Shown in pieces: positions 46,880 to 58,169 of a stretch of 64,000 nt of DNA. The translations under genes were made by a program, and so were the position numbers. Below the pieces are notes generated by a model that saw only the letters and a program-made list of their open reading frames with translations, made no database searches and was not told the origin of the DNA. The number at the start of each line of letters is the position of its first letter. The stretch's first letter is position 1. The stretch spans positions 112,780,376 through 112,844,375 of the forward strand of contig QVOM02000034.1 of the NCBI GenBank assembly GCA_003586115.2, read 5' to 3'. This stretch comes from Salvator merianae. Its lineage: Eukaryota > Chordata > Lepidosauria > Squamata > Teiidae.

Positions 46880-47356
46880 CTCTGAGTCATTTTAGGGTGT
46901 TTTTTCACTTTCCACCATAGAACAGGATAATCATCCTGTTCTAAGGCGGAGTTGACCACGCAGTGCTAACACCCCCTGCACTGCATGGCCATATCCATGA
47001 AGGTCAGCTGGATACCAACATTCACAGTGCAAATGCTGGTGTCCTGTGCTTGATCTCCACCATGACAATGGCTGGGAAGCATCTGGCCGCTGTCATGGTG
47101 ACCAGCAGCACCACGCAGCATGCAGGCACGTGCAAGCATGATAATGTGATCATGCAGCTGCAGCTGCCACGTGCGGTGTGGGCGTGCATTCCAAGTGTGA
47201 ATGCACTTTACTGGCTTCTGGTAAAGCTGCAGAGCACAAATAGGAGCTCTGGAACTATTCGTGATCGGGAACAGCGATATGCTACTCCTGGTCATGAGGG
47301 CCTCCACAAAATGCAGAAGCACCTGGTGCTTGTTAGTGCAAAGTGTGAACAGGTCC
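46880..47356. mobile_element. Diverged GGCC-ended MITE, copy b
   Basis: The right end GTGCAAAGTGTGAACAGGTCC is family-like. Near the left, AACAGGAT and ATCCTGTT (46921-46940) form a short palindrome that the 52.5-kb copy retains in part. The interior shares TTGACCACGCAG and 'GTGGCTGGRAAGCATC' words with the 63-kb copy. The left end is approximate. Confidence 0.5.
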
Positions 47357-47359
47357 TTA

Positions 47360-47542
47360 GAGACAAGATTGAGGCAGTTTACAGGTGGGATCTTTCACAC
47401 GGCAGTCTGCCCCTCCCCTGTCTCCTGAACATTCTAGGCTAGAAAAGGTGGATTAGAGACAAGATGAGTACACAAACGACACACTCTACAGTTTCTGGAG
47501 CTGCCTTTTTTTTTTTTTTTTTTTGCTATACATGGATGCAGC
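47360..47542 (-). mobile_element. MITE, GGCTGTG family, copy 4
   Basis: In reverse complement it begins GCTGCATCCATGTATAGCAAAA. It carries the core 'CTAATCCACCTTTTCTAGCC' with a 'ggggaggggcagactg' stretch. A run of about 20 T lies inside one end. Confidence 0.65.
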
Positions 47543-48984
47543 TTGAATTTAATAAACCTGCTTTAGAGTGAAAGTCACAGAATTGTGTACAGAAAAGCCT
47601 GCCCTGGATTATGGTGTGGAGGAAGTGAAAGAGAGGATTTACTAGACACTTGTGCTGCTAACCCCAATAGGATGTGCTCAACTCTGCTCCCTACATCCTC
47701 TGCTGGATATTGCTCATCCTGACTAGCAACAGGCCTAGAGGTTTCGAGACAGAAATCTTTTTTCTACCACTCCCTAGAATTCCTGGATATTAAGCCTGGG
47801 ACTTTTTGTATCCAAGGCATGTACTTTGCTACTTTGGCCCTTGCTCATCACTCGAAGCAGTTAATGACTTGAGAGTTCTCTAACAGTCATTTACAGTTCA
47901 ACTCTTTGCATGTTTAATCAGAAGTTGAGTCCAATGGGGCTCATTCCCAGGCAACTGCGTGCAAAGGTGAACCAATAATGTGTTCTTTTTCCCTTGCACT
48001 GATAGTGTTTTTTGATGTATACAACAAAGCCCACATCATTGGACCCGCACTGAAAACTAAGATGACTCCCATGTGGAAGCCAAGCCACACATCTCATTAT
48101 TCTAAAGGTACTGTGATGCATCCGCTTCCATATTCTATATGAAAGAGGACAGTGAAGACTACAGAGAGCTGTTGCATGAAACGCTTGTCCGGGATCAATA
48201 GATTTAATCACCGCAGGGCTGCCTTGCATATGCCCCATTTTGCTGCTCTCTGGAGCACACCATGAAGTTGTTATCATCGCGTGGAGAATTTGCTGTAATG
48301 CACCCTAAGCCTTGAAAATGAAACCCATCCCAGCTGAAGGGTTCCAACCTTCAGTGGATACTTTGGTACCACACTTTGAATAATGATAGCAATTTCAAAT
48401 CCTTCTGGCCTACTCTGCTGCCTTGCAAGTGTATATTGCAAAGATAATTGCAACATCTTCTCATGCCATCATGCCTACCTATTACCTTGGTAGCATAAGG
48501 ACTTTTTAAACTTAGCAGAACGTTGTGATTCAAGCCTCACTGTGCTGTCAGCGTGATGCTCTTTGGTCAAATTGAGAGTCACAGCTACTTTTACTGCTTT
48601 AACATCGAGGGGTAAAAACAAATCAATAAAATGACTGAAACTATTACTAAGAAAGAAGGAAGGAGCAGAGGTGAAGATTTTTGAAGGCAGATCGGTGACA
48701 CACACAAGACAGATTCAAGAATGCTTTCTAACTCATTTACTGTGCTGAAATTGCATACAATAGCATGCCGCTAATTTACTGATTTTTCCCACTATATGTT
48801 CATAGAAGAAAATGATGAACTATTTTAAAATCATAATTATGCAGCTATCTTTAGTTTCAAATACAAGCTGAATGTTGGTTTTATTTATGTATGCTTGGAT
48901 TCAGCAGCTCCTTGAACTCATGGAGGAATCATTGTATATGCAAACCTTATATTCTGCTTGAACTCTAATTCACCTAAGATGGTC
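47543..48984. other. No gene recognised
   Basis: Unassigned. Minus-strand frames at 47918-48277 and 48475-48705 show no known domain. Confidence 0.5.
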
Positions 48985-49530
48985 ACAGAAAGGCCTTGTT
49001 CACACTTACACTAGGGAGCACAATATCACATGAAATCTTGATAACAGAAAAGTGTTGTTGAATCTCCACCTGTGTAATGCATTGTGAACATGTTGTAGCA
49101 AGTGTGACTATGGCTAGGTCTCCACTTGACTTCAGTGGCAGCTTTTGAGTAGCTCCTGGGTGGTGAGAGCACCATAGTCACCACTCCAGAAGACATCTCT
49201 GTATCTCTATTTTGTAGTGCAGGGTTGTCATTTGAAGTGGTTATCTGAGGTGGCTGAGGCAAGAGTGGAAATTGTCCCATGCAGAAAAGGTGCCTCAGAC
49301 TGTGTTCACAACCAAAGATGAGGCAGTGCACTTGCCATAAAATGCCTTTTACTGTCGCATGTGGAAACATGGTGGCTAAGATGCTTTTCTAAGCCCACCC
49401 CCATAGTAAGTGGAGTCCCGGTCTAACTAAAGTAGACATTTGCAAATGGTGCCTATTGTAGACATTATGGCATGTTTGCACAAATCCTTGCTGGAAGAAT
49501 GCAAACTGGGAAAACAGTTTGCATGAACCT
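48985..49530. mobile_element. Possible MITE with GGCCTTGTTCACACTT end
   Basis: GGCCTTGTTCACACTTAC at about 48993 resembles the GGCC...GCACTT ends seen elsewhere. A fold-back AATGCAAACTG / CAGTTTGCAT lies at 49498-49525 near the presumed right end. Boundaries and family are uncertain. Confidence 0.3.
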
Positions 49531-49679
49531 TATATACAGTATCAGCAACCTGTCTTACATATGAATGATTGCAAAGCCACCCATGATGGTGCCTTCACTA
49601 TTGCTATCTCTCCTAAAGTGAATGGTAAACACCTGCTTATATGGAAACACCAAGGCTTTCCATGTAAAAAGAAGATATT

Positions 49680-49910
49680 GGCTGTATTCACACAAGAGTA
49701 AAAACAAAACAAAACACTCTTGATGACCCAGAGATGGTTTATGGTTGGGAATATTCACACACCAGCCTGTCTCTCTCTCTCCTCTCTCATGAATGGTTCA
49801 AGATAGAAAAAGGGGATTAGAGATGGGATGAGAATATGGGTGCCCCACACTCCCATATCTCAGATGCTTTTGAGCTGCTTTTTCTTTTTTTGCTATGTGC
49901 GAATGTAACC
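49680..49910 (-). mobile_element. MITE, GGCTGTG family, copy 5, 231 bp
   Basis: The left end GGCTGTATTCACACAAGAGT pairs with the inverse of the right end, which reads GGTTACATTCGCACATAGCA. The inverted core matches the other copies. A 4-bp flank TATT occurs on both sides, a weak candidate target duplication. Confidence 0.65.
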
Positions 49911-50446
49911 TATTGCTGATAAAGCATGAGGTCTCAGAACACAGTAGTCACTAGCTAGAGCAAGAAAGTACAGATAACTCAAGCACAAGGCTTTTGAACA
50001 GTTCACAAGCACCGTGACCTTGGAGCTTGTTGGTGCTTGAAGCACAAACTTGTGTTCAAATATCTACCAGGATACAATTAACTGAACAACTAGAGTGTTA
50101 TGTTTTGGCTTGGAAAGCAGATCCGTTGTGACTGTGTAGTTGAAATAGTGAGGTTATTTAGGGCATCAAGACCAGAGGGGCAGCACATCAGATGAACATG
50201 TTTCCTTTAATAGTTCACATAAAGTGTTAAAAAGGGCGTATCATGGAACATTTTGTACATATATTTCCTATTTGTGCAAAACACCTGCTGCAAAACCACG
50301 TGGGTCTGGTAAACTAAAGATGGCATGATTGGAAAACACAACAAAACTCAGACACAGGACAGCTCAAACACAGCAAAGCTGAATGTTATCGTATGAAGAA
50401 TGCAAAATTCCCAAACCCTTTGGGACACTCTTATTAGTAAGCTGAA
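49911..50446. other. No gene recognised
   Basis: Unassigned sequence between two DNA transposons. Confidence 0.5.
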
Positions 50447-50451
50447 CATTG

Positions 50452-51080
50452 GGCCTTTTCGCACTGAGCTCGGTAGACCGTTCCCAGTAGTTGGCTTCGA
50501 ACCGGAGAGGTTGGGGAACGCTCGGTGCCATTTGCACTCCCGGCCAGAGGAACGGACCCGAAGCCGACCTGCACCGGGAACAGTGCGAATGGCATCGCTA
50601 GTTTGCTCCCGCACGCCGCACCCACGTCGCACCTGCTTCGCACCTTCGTACCGACTTCATAACCAGGGGCTCGTTATGAAGCCGGCTCCGTAATGGCAGC
50701 TCAGCTGCCAAGCCCAAAGGGCTATCCCGGGTACGAAGCATCATACCAGGGTACGAAACCTGCACACCCCGGGTACGAAGGCATCGCTCCTGGATGTGTA
50801 CCCTTCGCACCCGGATGTGAAAACTTCACACCCCGCATGCGCAGCTGCGCCAGCCACGCCCGACGCCATTGCAAACAGTGCGAACGCACCGTGCCCGATC
50901 TTCGCTCCATCGCGCAGGTTGGGATGAAGACAAGCTTTTACTTGTCTTGCCTTATCCAGCTTCGGGTTCGAATCGGGTACAAAGTGGTTCGGATCAGGTG
51001 AGGCTCATGCCCGCGGCGGTGCGAATGCTCCGTTCTGGCGAGCGGACAAGAATGTTCCACCGCTACAGTGCGAATAGGCC
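50452..51080 (+). mobile_element. GGCC-ended DNA transposon, 629 bp, with perfect 5-bp TSD
   Basis: CATTG flanks both sides (50447-50451 and 51081-51085). The left end GGCCTTTTCGCACTGAGCTC pairs with the inverse of the right end, GGCCTATTCGCACTGTAGCG. The interior is very CpG-rich with repeated 'GGGTACGAAGC' and 'ATACCAGGGTACGAA' words at about 50720-50800. Low decay of CpG suggests a recent insertion. It aligns in inverse orientation with the element at 24144-24707. No transposase frame is recognised, so it is non-autonomous. Confidence 0.92.
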
Positions 51081-51085
51081 CATTG

Positions 51086-51689
51086 TGCCAATCCATGGTG
51101 ATTTTCTTAGAAGAATCCCCAAGCCCAGCACCACAGTAATGTAGTATGCTGATACTACTGATACATGTTGCAGGCTGTCCAATCTGCTAATGGTAGCTTT
51201 GTGTCTTCAGATCAACAGCAGGCTGAACCACTTAAATGTCTAATGACATCTCTGGTACCATGTCACTCTGGACACTGTGCAAAAATTAAATGCCGTAGTT
51301 GCACAGTAGAAATTCTGGTGAGGATCCCTTCTTCCTGCTTGCACAGGTTTCTTCTGGGTTAAGTCCACAAAATTGCTTTATTCTTTGAGAATGTTTTTTT
51401 TTCTATATTATGCTTTCTTTGCTGTCCAAATACAGCTTGGCAATTAGTCCTTGGTTGGGCCTCAAGTTTGATAATTGAAACATGTGTAGTAAGACTGACA
51501 TGGCTTGGCATATTATAATCTCCTTAGCAAGCACTTTTTTGTTCTGCAATGATGTCAGTGTCCACTATCTGGCAATATGTATACAACAGGTGTGACCAGT
51601 TAACATAAAACTGTAGGCAATTCCCTAGAACATCCTCAGAATTTGAACCTCAGCATAAACCTAGGAACCAGGTCTCACCCCATTCATCC
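51086..51689. other. No gene recognised
   Basis: Unassigned sequence between a DNA transposon and an L2 fragment. Confidence 0.5.
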
Positions 51690-52504
51690 CCAGGGTTGAT
51701 TTTACTTTACTTTACTTTAATTTCAATTTCTACCCCACCCTATAACCGAGGGGTCCCAGGGCAGCTTACAAAAACATATCAAAAACAATTACAATAAAAA
51801 CACCATAAAACACTGTAAAACATCGTAAAACATAAAAAAAGCTTACCAAAGCTTATAAAAACTATTACAATAAAAATCCCATAAAAACATTAAAAAACCA
51901 TCATAAAAAATGTTTCCTGGCCCCCACCACAAAGCCACCCTCACCCAACAATCCAACAGTCCAGCAGCAATGAGGGGGCCTTCTCAGAGGGTCAAGGCCC
52001 GTATGCCTGGGCAAAGAGAAAGGTCTTTACCAGGTGCCGAAACCCAAACAGGGATGGTGCCCGGCGAATCTCAGTAGGGAGGCTGTTCCACAACCTGGGG
52101 GCAGCCACAGAGAAAATCCTCCCCCTCCCCCCCACCCCTCACACTAATGCAGGGGAAGCGACCACCAGGAGGGACTCCCCCTGTGACCTCAGTGTGCAGG
52201 CAGGCACATATGGGTGGAGGCACTCCTTCAGGTAGGCAGGGCCCAAACCATTTAGGGCTTTATAGACTAAAGTCAACATTTTGAATTGAGCCCGCAAACA
52301 TATCGGAAGCCAGTGAAGACTTTTCAGAACCGGCGAGATATGCGCATGGCCTGGCTGACCCAACAGCAGACGAGCTGCTGCATTCTGCACCAGCTCCAGT
52401 TTCTGGACCGTCTTCAAAGGTAGCCTCATGTAGAGTGAGTTACAGTAGTCCAAACGGGAGGTTACCAGGGCATGCAGAACTGTGGCCAGGTCCCCCTGAT
52501 TTGG
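51690..52504 (-). mobile_element. L2 LINE, ORF2 C-terminus and 3' UTR
   Basis: On the minus strand the copy enters at 'DLATVLHALVTSRLDYCNSL' and runs to a 3' UTR ending with 'GCCCTGGGACCCCTCGG', 'GGGTGGGGTAGAAATT' and a (TAAAG)n tail at about 51700. It is 5'-truncated, like most L2 copies. It is the best preserved LINE piece in the window. Confidence 0.9.
52000..52504 (-). pseudogene. L2 ORF2 C-terminal fragment
   Basis: The frame at 52139-52453 contains DYCNSLYMRLPLKTVQKLEL, VQNAAARLLLG and HISPVLKSLHWLPICLRAQF, then YKALNGLGPAYL. These are signature motifs of the L2 C-terminus. After one stop the frame continues RIFSVAAPRLWNSLPTEIRR and HLVKTFLFAQAY, the usual final block. There is no RT catalytic core because of 5' truncation. 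Confidence 0.92.
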
Positions 52505-52910
52505 CTAATTATTTGGCTGATAATTATCCTGTTCTAAGGTGGAACAGACCATTTGCTCTGCAAGACCTTGGAACAGACTAGCATCTGGGTTACCAGCACT
52601 AGCAGTGTGAATGCTGGTGGCCTGCACCATGACAGTAGTCAGGGAAACTTTGGCTGCTGCCATGGTGACCAGGAACACAGTGTGAGTGAGCAGCTACTGC
52701 CACAGCTGCAGCTATGCTGCACTGCTCTGTGTTCACAACTGGAAGATGGTGAGAATGCACTATACCGGAATCAGTCCAGTTGCTCCCAGTACAACTGTGG
52801 AGCACAATTTTGTGCTTCACAACAAGTAGTGATTGGGAGTGGCTGTAGTCTGCTCCCGATTGCCAGGGCCTCTGCACAGTGTGGATGCACTTTGCTAGTG
52901 AGCATCCCTA
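52505..52910. mobile_element. Diverged GGCC-ended MITE, copy c
   Basis: It starts with the palindrome-derived words GATAATTATCCTGTTCTAAGG shared with copy b and then GGAACAGACC. The interior includes 'GTGTGAATGCTGGTGGCCTG' and 'GCCATGGTGACCAG'. Near 52890 'GCACTTTGCTAGTGAGCATC' recalls the subterminal part of the family. The right terminus itself is missing. Confidence 0.45.
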
Positions 52911-53829
52911 TGCATTTTAACATGTTGCCCATCTTTAAGGCAATTTCAAGAAAATCACCCTCATCTTCAAAAACAAAAACCTCAGAGACCACAGTTAGTT
53001 AAAGCACATTATGAGAAGTTTGTTATGGAACTTCACTTGCGAATTCATAGACAATTTATTCGGCATTACAAGGGTAAGTGTGGAAAATTTTGAGGCTGAC
53101 ATAGCGCATTATTCACACATCTTAAAGGAGATTAAATGCTCTGTTTTAGAAGTGTGAATTTCATACCTTTAATCAAGATGATCTTGCTATGATATCCTAT
53201 TAGAACTGAAATATTTTTTGGTCTAACCTTTAACTTTATAGTTTTCTCTGTTTTGTCAGTTATCCAAGAACAGAAATCATTTCTAACAATAATTGTATCA
53301 GGTCCACAAATGGGGACATAAGCATAGCTATTCTAGGGACAATGTGTAGTCCCATCCACCCACTGCTAATGCATGCAGGCAAGGAAGGGATGAAAGAAAA
53401 CTTAGGCTCTGAACAGAGATACACTCTCACAAAAAAGACACAGGAGGATATTTGTCAAATGTGTGAGAGGAAATGACTTGATTCTCCCCCGCTCCTGATT
53501 TTTGCCTCTGGTTTGCTTTGACATGTTTCTACAACAGTTCATGGATAATGATGTCTGACAGTCTTTAACTAAATAAATTCATGCTTACATTTGCATACGT
53601 AATTTCAGGGATGGATGAAAGATGTATTAACCTTCTTATAGACTCATTTTTATAAAAAGTAAGATTGATGTTCTGGGTTCTCCATTTCACTGTATGCTCT
53701 CAAGGCCAGCAAGCAAGTCCATCTCACTTCTGTTCTCAATTAAAATGAGAGGAACTAAGGGCAACATGGTCAAAGCAATTATATTTGAACCTCATGAAAA
53801 GCATGTCTGACTTCATCTTCATTCAATAT
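52911..53829. other. No gene recognised
   Basis: Unassigned AT-rich DNA. Confidence 0.55.
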
Positions 53830-54051
53830 GACTATATTCACACATCACAACAACAAATGTGTCCCCAAAACACCTTAGAGAAGGTGCAGTTTGGCCCTCA
53901 TGTTTTCATTCTACCTCTAACTCACCTTTTCCAACCCAGAATGTTCATGAAAGGAGAGAGAGGCAGACTGGCATGTGAATGACCCAACCCGCAAACCTTC
54001 TCTAAGCCTTCTCAGAGGTAATTTTTGAAAAATTGTGCATATTCACAACCT
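53830..54051 (+). mobile_element. MITE, GGCTGTG family, copy 6 (diverged)
   Basis: The ends GACTATATTCACACATCACA and GTGCATATTCACAACC are degraded inverted repeats. The interior words TTGGCCCTCATGTTTTCATT and CAGAATGTTCATGA match the family core. Confidence 0.6.
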
Positions 54052-54838
54052 AGGAGGAGAAATGAAAACTGATTCATGTTGCTGGAACTGATCATTTCCT
54101 CTCACATTATGCTACCAGCACATCTGCTCTTGCAGAATTCCTTTCAGAGTCTCCAGTCAATCTGGAGCTGTTCTGAGTAGCAAAGAAACCAAAGCAATAT
54201 TATACTAATAGTTTTCTTGGGCTGGATTTGTGCACACTTGGCCCTTTCAGTGCTGGCCCTTAATCTGGATTAAGGGTTCATGTAGTTCACATCTAAACCT
54301 CTGGATCCACACATTAATAGAGATCTAGGAGGCCCCAAGCAGTCACTAGTATTTCTCTGCTTTAGATGGTGCCTAATTCAGATTAAGAAGGTTTTAATCT
54401 AGCTCACTGGTGCAGTATACCTGTTTAATTGGGTTTTCCAGTGGATCAATAGCCCTGCCTGGTCCAGAACATGGGAGGCATGAGAAGGCATGCTTCCTGT
54501 GTTTAGAACTACCAGAGGGCACATTTCAGTTGCACACTGTAGCTCATTGCTGAAATGCACCCTCCAGAGCCCCCAAGGCTAGGGATGTTTGTTCCTAGCC
54601 CTGGGAGGCATGGGGTGCAGCCACAAAGCTCACATCAAGTTTGGCCGCGGTCGGACATCGTCAATGTAAGCCGTATAGAAGAGTACACGCAGTGAATTCG
54701 TCTTCTGGTCATTCCCACAGTTACAATTTAACACGGAGTCAATTCGTACTTGCTCGTTCCCACACTGATATTTCCCGTGCTTGGCAGTACCCTTTCTGCC
54801 TCCACCCCTCATCAAATTCTCCTCCCTATGCAGTCAGC

Positions 54839-54886
54839 GATTGGCTACAGTCTCAACGTTCAAACCTTGACGTCACAGGGGCGGGA
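54839..54886. promoter_or_regulatory. Promoter-like cluster: CCAAT box, CRE, GC box
   Basis: Within 46 bp there is an inverted CCAAT core (ATTGG at 54840-54844), a perfect palindromic CRE (TGACGTCA at 54868-54875) and an Sp1-type GC box (GGGGCGGG at 54878-54885). These bind NF-Y, CREB/ATF and Sp1 family factors respectively. Their close spacing inside a CpG-dense block is typical of TATA-less promoters. No downstream exon or splice structure was identified on either strand. Confidence 0.5.
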
Positions 54887-55043
54887 AAGTCAAGCTCCGC
54901 TCTCTGCATGTCCCCACTGCTGCCTCAGAACATGGATTAACTTGGCAGCATTACTAGTCATTCGCCATTTGCTCCTCCCTGCAGCCTCTGTCTACCGAAG
55001 CAGAACTTAAAATCTTCTTTCATTTTAAATCTATTAACTTTAA

Positions 55044-55135
55044 AAAACTATTTTTTTGATATGCGCAGTTTTGCTATCCTTTTGTTTCTTTTTAATTATT
55101 TTTTTGAAATGCGGGAGTTCTGCTATCCTGCTGAT
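55044..55135. repeat. Imperfect 49-bp direct duplication
   Basis: 'TTTTTTTGATATGCGCAGTT' followed by TTGCTATCCT is repeated as 'TTTTTTGAAATGCGGGAGTT' followed by CTGCTATCCT. GCTATCCT starts at 55073 and 55122. Confidence 0.75.
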
Positions 55136-55795
55136 TCACTTTAGCGCAACTGCGCAATTTAAAAGTAGCGGGAGAGGTCCATAACAAAGGGAAAAAGAGG
55201 GGAGGGAAAGTGGGGGGGGGGCTCGACTATTTTTAACTGTGTGCTGACCAGGCAAAACTCCAAACAGGCGCAGTTTATTTTTTCCTTTAAAGAGCAGACG
55301 GAAGTGGAGAAAGCCTTTAATTTCTTCCTGGCAGGACTGCAGCTTAGCGAAGAAGGAGGACAATTTCTTTTCCCCTGGCAGCGAGGGAAGGGGGGATAAT
55401 GGAGGCAGAGGAAACTAATGTGCTTTCTGCCCACCCACAAAGTCTGTCATTGGACAGCACAAAATGGGGATCCCTCCCTCTGCACGCCCCCCAAAACAGT
55501 ACGGCCCCTCTCAAATAATCGCTTTCCCCGTGCCCACAGCACAAAGTAAAGCGCGCTAGCGATCTGGAACGGCTTGAGAGTTCATTAAATCCGAAGACAA
55601 AGTAATCCGGATTTTGCCAATTTAATCCATAAAAATTACGGAACGGCAAGATCATGTCGGGACAGCAGGAACTGAAGACGGCCTGTAAACTGATTAAATG
55701 CCGTGTCGGAATGCAGCCTTTGAGTCTGTGGCATGAGCTGATCTGAATCAGTGCCACCAAGGCAGACGGTGGTGATCCCATACATGTCTTCCCAT

Positions 55796-55842
55796 GGTCA
55801 GGATCAGTGGGTCTGGCTATTCTGGTCCCACTGATCCTGACC
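55796..55842. repeat. Perfect 16-bp inverted repeat
   Basis: GGTCAGGATCAGTGGG (55796-55811) and CCCACTGATCCTGACC (55827-55842) are exact inverse copies around a 15-base loop, close to the presumed right end of the 54.2-kb element. Confidence 0.85.
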
Positions 55843-55868
55843 AACTGCAGATAAGTGCAGAAAGGGCC

Positions 55869-57617
55869 TAAAACAGAAGCTCAAAAATGGCTTAGAGGTG
55901 ATAAAGTATGGATTCTGATGTTCCCATCCCACCTCTAATCCACATTGAAGGCCAGAGTATGCATTTTAGAAGCACACTTTCTGACCTTTAATGTGGATTA
56001 AGTCATTACCATCTCTAAACTGCTTTTCAGCCATTAAAACCAGCCTTAGTAACTTGTTTCTATATTTGGGACATCTGACATTGTGTTGGTTTTCTAGTGC
56101 CTTAGCATATTACAGGGAGGGGATCTAAGAAAAGGAAAAATAAATTATTATGGTGTACAGAATGGACAATAATTGCACAAGCTTTTGGCTTGTTTCTTGG
56201 ACTCTGGTTTTTCTGCTTTGCCCTGCCTTGTTAGTTTGAGAAGACCTCAGCCTTGCTGCCTGATAATCTGCTTTATGAGGCTCCAAATCCACTTTGGTTG
56301 TACGACTTGCGACTGTCAGCTGAGCCCTGCTCAGGCAGCACCTCAGTATTGCTCCTGTCCTTCCTGGGCTGTCCAGAGTACCTGCAATTACTTAGAAGTA
56401 GACGAGCAGGAGCCTTATGTAAAATGTCTGGAGAACTCACCTGTTTGGGAAATGTGGCCGCTGCAATGATCCCTCCTCCATGGATGGGGCTGCATCACAT
56501 TTGTGTGTGATACTATCACACCAGTGTTTGTGCCTGCACAATGTTGTCACACATAGGCATGATGCAGCCCCACCTACAGAAGGAGAATAATGACAGCAGC
56601 TGCTGCTTCTGAACAGATGAGTCATTTGCACCTTTTGCATGGGATATTCCTACTCCTACATAGCTGCAAGTGCCATGGAGAACCAAAGGTTGTTGGGTGA
56701 AACATCTGATAAACCACTCAGAGGTGACAAGGACTATTTTTTATGAATCACAGTTTAGTAGAAGTCTATTCACACCTTCTCTTGAGCTCTGATTCCTGAT
56801 CTGTCCCCAAGTCATACTATAGTCTTCAGCTTCCAGTCTTGCCTCCTACTTTGTCTCCAGTCTCTAACTTCCTGCTCCAAAGCCTAACCCCCAGCTTGTT
56901 CTCTGCCTGCTAATGCTGACTCCCTTGCTTTCTAGTCCTCACACAATCCTCTCATCCTTACTGTGATACCATAGCTTTTCTCAGCATATTCCCTAAAGTG
57001 AAATCTTCTCCTCCTGTGAGGCATCTGAAGAATTTTTGGGAAAGTCAAACAAACTTTTGCAAGGAGAAACACATTTTTCAGACGTTTAGTATGCTTTTCA
57101 AAGTAATTTAAAATAAGATGCTGGTAAGCTCCCTAGATTTAGAATATTTCCAGAGTGAGACCCAATAGTATAGGATCAGTGATTATTTGCCCTCAGTTAA
57201 GAATTATGGTATGTTTAATATTCAGAGTGGCAGCATCTATAATTGCCTGAGAATGTCAAATAGCAGTCACATTTAAAACACAGACAGAACATTCATGTCA
57301 CTCCACATTACTTTTGCTGTGATCCTTTAAAATGGAACTTGCTTATGTATTCATCTGGGAAGAATGGAGTGTTGAATAATCAAGCACATGCATCTATGAC
57401 TTGGGACCGAACCTGCAATAATGCTTTGAGTGAATTCAGGGTGTGGGAGGAGAATTCTCCATCTAAATCAAAGTCTAAAGAATGTAAAGAATAGAAGTTA
57501 ATTAATGGAAGCTATGGTTGGTGATGAATGATTTCCATTGCTGCCACTAAATGCGATAATGTCCAGCCATAGCTGCCAACATGTATGACGACAGCTCAGA
57601 ACTATTAACACCTAGTG
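55869..57617. other. No gene recognised
   Basis: Unassigned. Overlapping frames near 56.2-56.6 kb have Cys-rich but unrecognisable peptides. Confidence 0.5.
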
Positions 57618-58169
57618 GGCATTTTCGCACTTACCAGAGGAGAGTGTTCTAATTAGCAGGCTTCAGGTCGGTGAAGACAGAGTCTGTTGAGTGCTATACG
57701 CACTTGCCAGCCAGGGAAACAACTCCAAGCTGACCAGCAGAGGGAACAGTGTGGATGGGAATCTGCTAGGCAGGAAGTGAGGTAACAAATCATAGAGGCA
57801 CGGATACGAAGATAGAGCTAGTAATCCAAAACATAGAGCTACCGCTTCAGAGTTAGAGCAGCTCTTTTTGGAGCTGTTTTTGAAACGGCAGCCAGGGTGC
57901 AAAGCAGTGGACTGTGCCTGCGTGGCCATGCCAGCCCCCCCCGCCACCATTTTGAGCCAGGAAGCAGTGCAAAAGCAACTTCCCTGATCTGCGCTTGATC
58001 TCGCAGGTCACAATCAAGACAGCAAATTGCTTGTCTAGCCTTCCCCAGCTTCAGGTATGTATCAGGCGGGCCTCAGTGAGAATCAGGAATGACGCGTGCA
58101 TGCGCGAGTGTGAATCCTCTGTTCTAGCGAGCGGCCAAGAACATTCTGCTTCGGAAGTGTGAACAGGTC
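57618..58169 (+). mobile_element. GGCC-ended DNA transposon, 552 bp, older copy
   Basis: The left end GGCATTTTCGCACTTAC and the right-end words TTCTAGCGAGCGGCCAAGAA and AAGTGTGAACAGGTC align with the 50.5-kb copy (TTCTGGCGAGCGGACAAGAA, CAGTGCGAATAGGCC). Internal matches include ATCAAGACAGCAAATTGCTT-type sequence near 58012 and CATGCGC. The flanks TAGTG (57613-57617) and CAATG (58170-58174) differ by two transitions. Divergence shows it is older than the copies at 24 and 50 kb. Confidence 0.75.

Larger units (their letters stand above)
54640..55710. other. CpG-dense segment, about 1.07 kb
   Basis: This segment stands out from its CpG-poor surroundings, with frequent CG in words such as GGCCGCGGTCGGAC, GAAATGCGGGAG and GCGCGCTAGCGA. 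It holds a promoter-like motif cluster, an imperfect 49-bp duplication and a run of G at 55212-55220. The 166-codon minus-strand frame at 55344-55844 has no recognisable domain. It could be a host CpG island or the core of a young mobile element. Confidence 0.6.
54240..55868 (+). mobile_element. Candidate non-autonomous DNA transposon with CpG-rich core, about 1.63 kb
   Basis: The left end GGCCCTTTCAGTGCTGGCCC and the inverse of the right end, GGCCCTTTCTGCACTTATCT, form an imperfect terminal repeat. The left 400 bp align with the elements at 31.8-32.3 and 34.96-35.3 kb. Past about 54640 the sequence becomes CpG-dense up to about 55700 and has no counterpart in those copies. The 5-bp flanks do not match. 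Either one element carries an acquired core, or a separate CpG-rich segment lies inside an older one. Confidence 0.45.

Noticed and set aside
46963..47442. 159-codon plus-strand frame as a gene
   Set aside because: It lies within a diverged MITE shared with other places in the window. The opposite strand is open too.
54640..55720. A separate transposon bounded by GGCYGC...GTCSGACA ends
   Set aside because: The apparent 20-bp inverted match (about 13 of 20) is weak, and the left part aligns with the continuous arm of the 31.8-kb family. The boundary is probably not a real terminus.
55344..55844. 166-codon minus-strand frame as the product of the CpG-rich block
   Set aside because: No domain, and it crosses the perfect inverted repeat at 55796-55842. 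CpG-rich DNA has fewer chance stops.
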